Shown: positions 59,140-64,000 of the stretch, in pieces
Position numbering within the stretch: position 1 is the stretch's first letter
How the letters are laid out: each line of letters starts with the position of its first letter
NCBI RefSeq assembly: GCF_001514115.1
Contig: NZ_KQ948466.1
Location: 124,001-188,000 of the forward strand
Length of the DNA stretch: 64,000 nucleotides
DNA from: Streptomyces olivochromogenes
Lineage (GTDB): Bacteria > Actinomycetota > Actinomycetes > Streptomycetales > Streptomycetaceae
Reading direction: 5' to 3'
The notes under the pieces: model-generated
What the model saw: the letters and a program-made list of their open reading frames with translations, nothing else
Told to the model about the DNA's origin: nothing
The model's database searches: none
Program-made: the position numbers and the translations under genes

Positions 59140-61884
59140 GTGTTCCATCGCCCTGCCCCAGGACGGCGTTCCGCCACGGCCGCCGTCGCCCTGGGCCTCC
59201 TGTGCACCCTCTCGACCAGCGCGTGGGGCGAGTCCCGGAGCGTCGGACCCGACGCGGCCGCACGCGTGCCGGTCACCCCGGTGCCCGCCACCGCGGGCAG
59301 CACCACCGCGCTGTCCGGGTACGCGATCCAGTCGACGGCCAAGGTCACGGACGCGGCGTCCGACGTCTCGAGCCCGGGCTATCCGGCGAGCGGCTGGTAC
59401 CCCGCGGGTTCCCGCTCCACCGTCCTCGCCGCGCTGCTCGCGGACGGGAAGTACGCCGACCCGTTCTTCTCGACCAACCAGCAGAAGATCCCCAAGGCCG
59501 ACTTCCAGGTCCCCTGGTGGTACCGCTCGGACTTCACGGTCGCCGACACCACCGAGCGCAGCTACCTGGACTTCAGCGGGGTGATCTCGGCGGCCGACGT
59601 CTACGTCAACGGCAAGCAGGTCGCCACCGCCGCCGATGTCACGGGCGCCTACACGCGGCACGAACTCGACATCACCTCGCTGGTGCGGTCGGGCACGAAC
59701 ACGGTCGCCTTCCGCATCCGGCCCAACGAGCCCAACAAGCACCTGACCATGGGCTGGTTGGACTGGCTCCAGCCCCCGCCCGACCAGAACATGGGCATCG
59801 TGCGTGACGTCCTCGTCCGCCGGGGCGGTCCGGTCGCGCTGCGCGACGCGCACGTCGTCACCGAGCTCGCCGTCCCCTCGCTCGCCTCCGCGAACCTGAC
59901 GGTCAAGGCACAGGCCCGCAACGAGACGAGCGCTCCCGTCACGGCGACGGTGTCCGGCAGCATCGGCTCGGACGCCTCCTTCAGCAAAACCGTTTCCCTC
60001 GCCGCGCACGAGACGAAGACCGTCACCTTCTCCCCCGCCGACACCCCCGGCCTGCAGCTGAGCGCGCCGAAGGTGTGGTGGCCCGCGGGCATGGGCGGAC
60101 AGCCGCTGTACGGCCTCGACCTGACGGCCTCCGTCGGCGGCACCGCCTCGGACACCGCGCACGAGGACTTCGGCATCCGTGAGGTGAAGGCGCCCCTCAA
60201 CTCCGACGGCGCCCGGCAGTACAGCGTCAACGGCCGCAGGCTGCTCATCAAGGGCGGCGGCTGGTCCCCGGACGAGTTCCTGCGCTGGGACAGGACGTAT
60301 GTCGAGGACCGGCTGAAGTACGCGCTCGACCTCGGCCTCAACACCATCCGCCTCGAAGGCCACATCGAGCCGGACGAGTTCTTCGACCTCGCCGACCGGT
60401 ACGGCATCCTCACGCTGCCGGGCTGGGAATGCTGCGACAAGTGGGAGGGGAACGTCAACGGCAGCGAGGCCGGCGACAAGTGGACCGCGGCCGACTACCC
60501 CGTCGCCAAGGCGTCGATGGCCGCCGAGGCCGCCCGGCTGCGCGACCACCCGAGCGTCATCTCCTTCCTCATCGGCAGCGACTTCGCACCGGACGCGACG
60601 ATCGAGAAGAACTACCTCGACGCGTTGGCCGCCGCCGACTGGCCCAACCCCGTGGTCGCCGCCGCCTCCGCCAAGTCCGCCCCGGTCAGCGGCAGTTCGG
60701 GCATGAAGATGACGGGGCCCTACGACTGGATCCCGCCGAACTACTGGTACGCCAAGCGCGAGGGCGGCGCCACCGGCTTCAACTCCGAGACCAGCGCGGG
60801 CCCCGACATCCCCACCCTCGACACCCTGCGCCGCATGATGTCCCCCGCCGAGCTGGACAGCCTGTGGAAGAGCCCGACCACCAAGCAGTACCACCGCTCA
60901 CCGTCGTCGACCTTCGGCACGCTCAAGCTGTACGACGACGCGCTCGCGGGACGGTACGGAGCACCGAGCGGCCTGACCGACTACGTACGCAAGGCACAGC
61001 TCGCCCAGTACGAGAACGTACGCGCGCAGTACGAGGCGTACGGGCGCAACGCCACCGACTCCGCCAGGCCCGCGACGGGGGTCGTCTACTGGATGTTCAA
61101 CAGCGGATGGACGTCGCTGCACTGGCAGTTGATGGACCGCTACCTCGACCAGGGCGGCGCCTACTTCGGGGCCAGGAAGGCGAACGAGCCGCTGCACATC
61201 CAGTACTCCTACGACACCCGTTCGATCGTCGTCGTGAACAACCGGCACGCCTCCGCGTCCGGACTCACGGCCCGGGTCACGCTCTTCAACACCGACGGCA
61301 CGCAGAAGTACGACAGGACGGCGACCGGGGTGGACGTGGACGGGGACGGCGCCCACAGCACCCCCCTCACCGTGCCGTCCTCCGTGAGCGGCCTGTCGGC
61401 GACCTACCTGGCACGCCTCGTCCTCACCGACGCCGAGGGCAAGGAGGTCAGCCGCAACGTCTACTGGCTGTCCACCAAGTCCGACACCCTCGACTGGGCC
61501 AAGACCGACTGGTACTACACGCCGACGACGAGCTACGCGGACCTCAAGGGGCTCAACTCCATGGCGCGGGTGCCGGTCTCGGCGACGGCTTCGACCTCGG
61601 TCGGCGTGGACGGCGCTTCGATGACCACGGTCACGCTGCGGAACACCGGGACCGGCAGGACGCCGTCGCTGCTGACCGACGTGCACCTCGTGGACTCGGC
61701 CGGCAAGCCCGTCCTGCCCATCCAGTGGTCCGACAACCAGGTCAGCCTGTGGCCCGGCGAGTCCACGACGCTCACCGCCACCTACCGGACGGCCGATCTG
61801 CACGGTTCGGCGCCCCGGGTGCGGGTCTCGGGTTGGAACACACCGGAGACGACCGTCCCGGCGACCGACACGGAATCCAACTGA
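59140..61884 (+). CDS. csxA: secreted GH2 exo-beta-D-glucosaminidase
   Basis: 914 residues, GTG start with AAGGAG at 6 nt. Signal peptide about 1-29 (ATAAVALGLLCTLSTSAWG). GH2 sugar-binding domain about 75-240 (VPWWYRSDFTV, YVNGKQVATAADVTGAY), immunoglobulin-like domain, TIM barrel about 350-620 and beta-sandwich C-terminus. Acid/base Asp481 in IGSDFAP and nucleophile Glu550 in GFNSETSAG match the Amycolatopsis CsxA pattern. It releases glucosamine from the non-reducing end of chitosan oligomers. Under the ROK operator. Confidence 0.9.
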   Translation: MFHRPAPGRRSATAAVALGLLCTLSTSAWGESRSVGPDAAARVPVTPVPATAGSTTALSGYAIQSTAKVTDAASDVSSPGYPASGWYPAGSRSTVLAALLADGKYADPFFSTNQQKIPKADFQVPWWYRSDFTVADTTERSYLDFSGVISAADVYVNGKQVATAADVTGAYTRHELDITSLVRSGTNTVAFRIRPNEPNKHLTMGWLDWLQPPPDQNMGIVRDVLVRRGGPVALRDAHVVTELAVPSLASANLTVKAQARNETSAPVTATVSGSIGSDASFSKTVSLAAHETKTVTFSPADTPGLQLSAPKVWWPAGMGGQPLYGLDLTASVGGTASDTAHEDFGIREVKAPLNSDGARQYSVNGRRLLIKGGGWSPDEFLRWDRTYVEDRLKYALDLGLNTIRLEGHIEPDEFFDLADRYGILTLPGWECCDKWEGNVNGSEAGDKWTAADYPVAKASMAAEAARLRDHPSVISFLIGSDFAPDATIEKNYLDALAAADWPNPVVAAASAKSAPVSGSSGMKMTGPYDWIPPNYWYAKREGGATGFNSETSAGPDIPTLDTLRRMMSPAELDSLWKSPTTKQYHRSPSSTFGTLKLYDDALAGRYGAPSGLTDYVRKAQLAQYENVRAQYEAYGRNATDSARPATGVVYWMFNSGWTSLHWQLMDRYLDQGGAYFGARKANEPLHIQYSYDTRSIVVVNNRHASASGLTARVTLFNTDGTQKYDRTATGVDVDGDGAHSTPLTVPSSVSGLSATYLARLVLTDAEGKEVSRNVYWLSTKSDTLDWAKTDWYYTPTTSYADLKGLNSMARVPVSATASTSVGVDGASMTTVTLRNTGTGRTPSLLTDVHLVDSAGKPVLPIQWSDNQVSLWPGESTTLTATYRTADLHGSAPRVRVSGWNTPETTVPATDTESN

Positions 61885-61949
61885 CACGGAGAGTGACGAT
61901 AACCCATACGCTCCGCGGCTCATTACCCGAGCAGTCATATGCCAACGGT

Positions 61950-62159
61950 ATGTCGCTGGCGCTTACGGTCACCGCACTGGCCGCGATCCTCGCCTCGACC
62001 GTCCCGGGATCGGTGCCCGGCGGCGCGGTGCCGGTCATCTACTCCGCCGTCGTGGGCAAGGGCCGCGACCACATGTGGATCGGCGCCGTCGACGGGCTGC
62101 GTATCAATCAGTACGTCTACGACTTCGAGGCCGACGGCGTCAAGGTGCGTCGCGCCTGA
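61950..62159 (+). CDS. small hypothetical protein with hydrophobic N-terminus
   Basis: 69 residues. Hydrophobic start LALTVTALAAILASTVPG (signal or anchor), then GKGRDHMWIGAVDGLRINQY and VYDFEADGVKVRRA. Codon use is normal Streptomyces. No family recognised and no good ribosome site; a GTG at 61893 would lengthen it. It may be a tail of a longer ancestral gene. Confidence 0.4.
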   Translation: MSLALTVTALAAILASTVPGSVPGGAVPVIYSAVVGKGRDHMWIGAVDGLRINQYVYDFEADGVKVRRA

Positions 62160-62191
62160 TTCGGCGGACGCACCGAACTCCGGTGCGCGAC

Positions 62192-62217
62192 GGGCGGGCC
62201 CGCTCCCGGGCCCGCCC
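62192..62217. terminator. perfect 11-bp GC hairpin
   Basis: GGGCGGGCCCG-CTCC-CGGGCCCGCCC between convergent genes, so it can serve both directions. Confidence 0.85.
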
Positions 62218-62233
62218 TCTCGCTTGTTCGCGC

Positions 62234-63682
62234 TCAGCTCACGTTGAGCGCCGTGTCGTCGAGGACGAACGACGTCTGCAGCGTGGAGCCCTCGGTGCCG
62301 GTGAACTTGACGGTGACCGTCTGCCCGGCGTAGCTGGACAGGTCGAAACTGCGCAGCGTGTAACCCGACGCGGCGTTCAGGTTCGAGTACGTGGCGAGCG
62401 TCGACAGGACCGTGCCGCTGCTGTTGAGCACCTGGGCCTTGAGGGTGTCGTAGGCCGTGCTGGTGGTCGTCTCGGCCGTGTCCACGTGGAGATAGAAGTT
62501 CAGGGTGGCCGCGCAGCCGGACGGGATGGTGACCGACTGGGAGAGCGTGTCCGTGTTGGCCGAGCCGTAGCCGTTCAGCCAGGCCTTGTAGGAGCCCGTA
62601 CGGGCCGCCTCGCTGGAGCTGTTGGTGATGACACCGCTGGTCGCGGTCCAGGACGTGTTGCCGGACTCGAAGCCGGGGTTGGCGAGCAGTTGGGCGGCCG
62701 TGCAGGTACCGCCGCCCCCTCCACCGCCACCGCCGCTGCTGCTGCCGCCCGCGAGCCACTCGGTGGCGTTCAGGGCGAGGGCGGCGTTGGTGGCGCTGGT
62801 GTCGTTCCAGCCGTCGTACAGGGTGTTGCCGGACTGACCGGTGCCGTCGTCGATCGGTGAGCTGTCGCCCCAGAACGCCACTCGGCCGCTGCCGAAGGTG
62901 CTGGTGGCGAAGAAGGCGCCGGTGTTGCCCGAGTATCCGCTGCGGTAGACCAGACCCTTGACGGCGGAGTTGTCGGCCGGCTTGAGGGTGGCCGTGGTGC
63001 CGTCGGCGATCAGGCTCTTGGTGACGGTGCCGAACGAGCCGTGCAGGACGGCGTCGGTGCTGTCGCTGATGGCCGCCGGGTAGCCGGAGCTGATGTCGAG
63101 CGTGTCGATGGAGAACCCGAACGGGTCGGTGGAGTCGACGCTGTTGTTGGTCATGAGGTCGTTGAGGATCTCGACCGCGTCCTCACCGTCGCTGTTGCGG
63201 TCGGCGCCGGTGTGGTCGGAGACCATGAACAGACCGCCGCCGTTCTTCACGAACGTCATGATCGCGGTCTTCTCCGCGGTCGTGAAGAGCGTGTTGGGCT
63301 CGGGCAGCACCAGCGTGTCGAAGTTCGACAGGTCGGTGGCCGTCGAGCCGCCGTAGGCCAGGCTGGAGCCCGAAGGCAGCGTCTTCAGGCTGTAGTCGCC
63401 GGTCTTCTGCAGGGCCACGCCCCAGGAGGAGAGGGCGCCGGTCCAGTCGGTCTCCGCCGACGGCGAGGAGTCCTGGCCCAGCGGGTCGGGCTGGCTGGTG
63501 GAGATGATCCAGTCGGCGTTGCCGGCCGTCTCCGCGTGGGCGTTGTCGAACAGGATGCGGTGCGGGGTCGCGGCGGCGGCCGGAGTCGCCGCGGACGCCT
63601 GGACGGCCGCACCGGCGACGAGCAGTCCGAACACGGCCGTGGCCGTGGTGAGTCTGTGGCGGGATCGTCTGAATCCGAGCAT
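62234..63682 (-). CDS. secreted modular protein, GATase-like domain plus C-terminal binding domain
   Basis: 482 residues. Signal peptide about 1-32 (FGLLVAGAAVQASA). First domain, about 40-300, resembles the DUF4350/GATase1-like fold (RILFDNAHAETAGNADW, FDTLVLPEPNT, NGGGLFMVSDHTGADRN, RVAFWGDSSPID). A run of nine glycines links to a beta-sandwich (about 330-482, LLANPGFESGNTSWTATSG, ATLNFYLHVDTAE, SFVLDDTALNV) of the carbohydrate-binding type found on many streptomycete exoenzymes. ATG 63682 has GGAGG at 8 nt. Function unknown. Confidence 0.75.
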   Translation of the reverse strand: MLGFRRSRHRLTTATAVFGLLVAGAAVQASAATPAAAATPHRILFDNAHAETAGNADWIISTSQPDPLGQDSSPSAETDWTGALSSWGVALQKTGDYSLKTLPSGSSLAYGGSTATDLSNFDTLVLPEPNTLFTTAEKTAIMTFVKNGGGLFMVSDHTGADRNSDGEDAVEILNDLMTNNSVDSTDPFGFSIDTLDISSGYPAAISDSTDAVLHGSFGTVTKSLIADGTTATLKPADNSAVKGLVYRSGYSGNTGAFFATSTFGSGRVAFWGDSSPIDDGTGQSGNTLYDGWNDTSATNAALALNATEWLAGGSSSGGGGGGGGGTCTAAQLLANPGFESGNTSWTATSGVITNSSSEAARTGSYKAWLNGYGSANTDTLSQSVTIPSGCAATLNFYLHVDTAETTTSTAYDTLKAQVLNSSGTVLSTLATYSNLNAASGYTLRSFDLSSYAGQTVTVKFTGTEGSTLQTSFVLDDTALNVS

Positions 63683-63915
63683 CCTGCAAACCTCCATGAG
63701 GGGTGGGGAGAGGCGGTGCGGGCGCCAAGTCTGCGCGCGTAGAACGGTGGTTGGCCGTCTGCCGCGCGACAGATTCTTGAACGGTACATGGCAGGAACGC
63801 GACTGAACAGGAGCCCGCCGGAGCGGACGCGGGACGGCCGGAAAGCAGAACGGACTGTCTTCGCCCGCAGGGGGAACACACCTAACTGCGGGGGTCCTGG
63901 CAAAAAGGGGCGGAC

Positions 63916-64000
63916 ATGGAGATCTCAGGCATCATCAGTGCCATTCTCATCGGCATCATCATCGGCGTACTGGGCCGGCTCGTGGTCCCGGGACGCCAGC
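63916..64000 (+). CDS. GlsB/YeaQ/YmgE-family membrane protein (5' part)
   Basis: Cut by the window end. The visible 28 residues EISGIISAILIGIIIGVLGR followed by LVVPGRQ are the first span of the transglycosylase-associated/GlsB stress family. AAGGGG lies 5 nt before the ATG. The full protein is normally about 80-90 residues with three spans. Confidence 0.75.
   Translation, partial: MEISGIISAILIGIIIGVLGRLVVPGRQ

Overview
The window is chromosomal DNA of a streptomycete or very close relative. It is extremely GC-rich, with G or C at almost every third codon position, and many genes use GTG or TTG starts. Typical Streptomyces content is present: XRE/DUF397 pairs, SPW-repeat and DUF6777 proteins, Tat-exported lipoproteins, a DasR-type operator, LitR/LitS and rare TTA codons. 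I see no rRNA, tRNA, CRISPR array, insertion sequence or phage gene; it reads as accessory or arm-proximal chromosome dominated by regulated catabolic cassettes.

Layout. 0-7 kb: a small membrane protein with two PRC-barrel proteins, then an envelope/signalling group (DUF6777 protein, streptophobe-like membrane protein, SH3-like protein, tandem-FHA ABC transporter). 7-16 kb: oxidoreductases with divergent regulators (AraC/SDR, LysR/aldo-keto reductase), a Tat-exported carotenoid oxygenase, DinB, adenosine deaminase and a VOC protein. 16-23 kb: PAP2 phosphatase and BASS transporter behind paired dyads, dienelactone hydrolase, aldo/keto reductase, GH19 chitinase with a DasR box, aldehyde dehydrogenase and MarR. 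23-29.6 kb: a cytosolic AmiC-like sensor and the complete urea ABC transporter urtABCDE, preceded by four GlnR-like half-sites at 11-bp spacing. 29.6-31.2 kb: an ECF42-type sigma factor and its DGPF/YCII partner. 31.3-37.8 kb: a sulfur-scavenging cluster (SfnG, FMN reductase, SfnB, SsuD, an extra DszC-like flavoprotein and a LysR regulator) headed by a very short Cys-Cys leader peptide.

37.8-44 kb: a light-response block (SDR-DUF2867 protein, photolyase, DUF4142 protein, B12-type MerR regulator LitR and sigma factor LitS) with no carotenoid genes alongside. 44-46 kb: an MBL hydrolase and TetR repressor around a large operator, and an SPW protein. 46.3-49.8 kb: an RsbW-like ATPase, a partner hypothetical, XRE + DUF397 and a SAM methyltransferase. 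49.9-54.5 kb: an XRE/helical-repeat regulator divergent from an HSPA12-like Hsp70 ATPase and a coiled-coil protein with GrpE-like architecture; this is the best candidate for an undescribed system. 54.8-62.2 kb: a phosphotransferase, then an APC permease, ROK regulator and secreted GH2 exo-beta-glucosaminidase tied together by two matching operator-like sites, suggesting a chitosan/glucosamine regulon. 62.2-64 kb: a large secreted modular protein and the start of a GlsB/YeaQ-family membrane protein.

Common themes are nutrient scavenging (urea nitrogen, sulfone/sulfonate sulfur, chitin and chitosan), each with its own recognisable control element, and developmental control: TTA codons occur in four genes, three of them between 46 and 52 kb.
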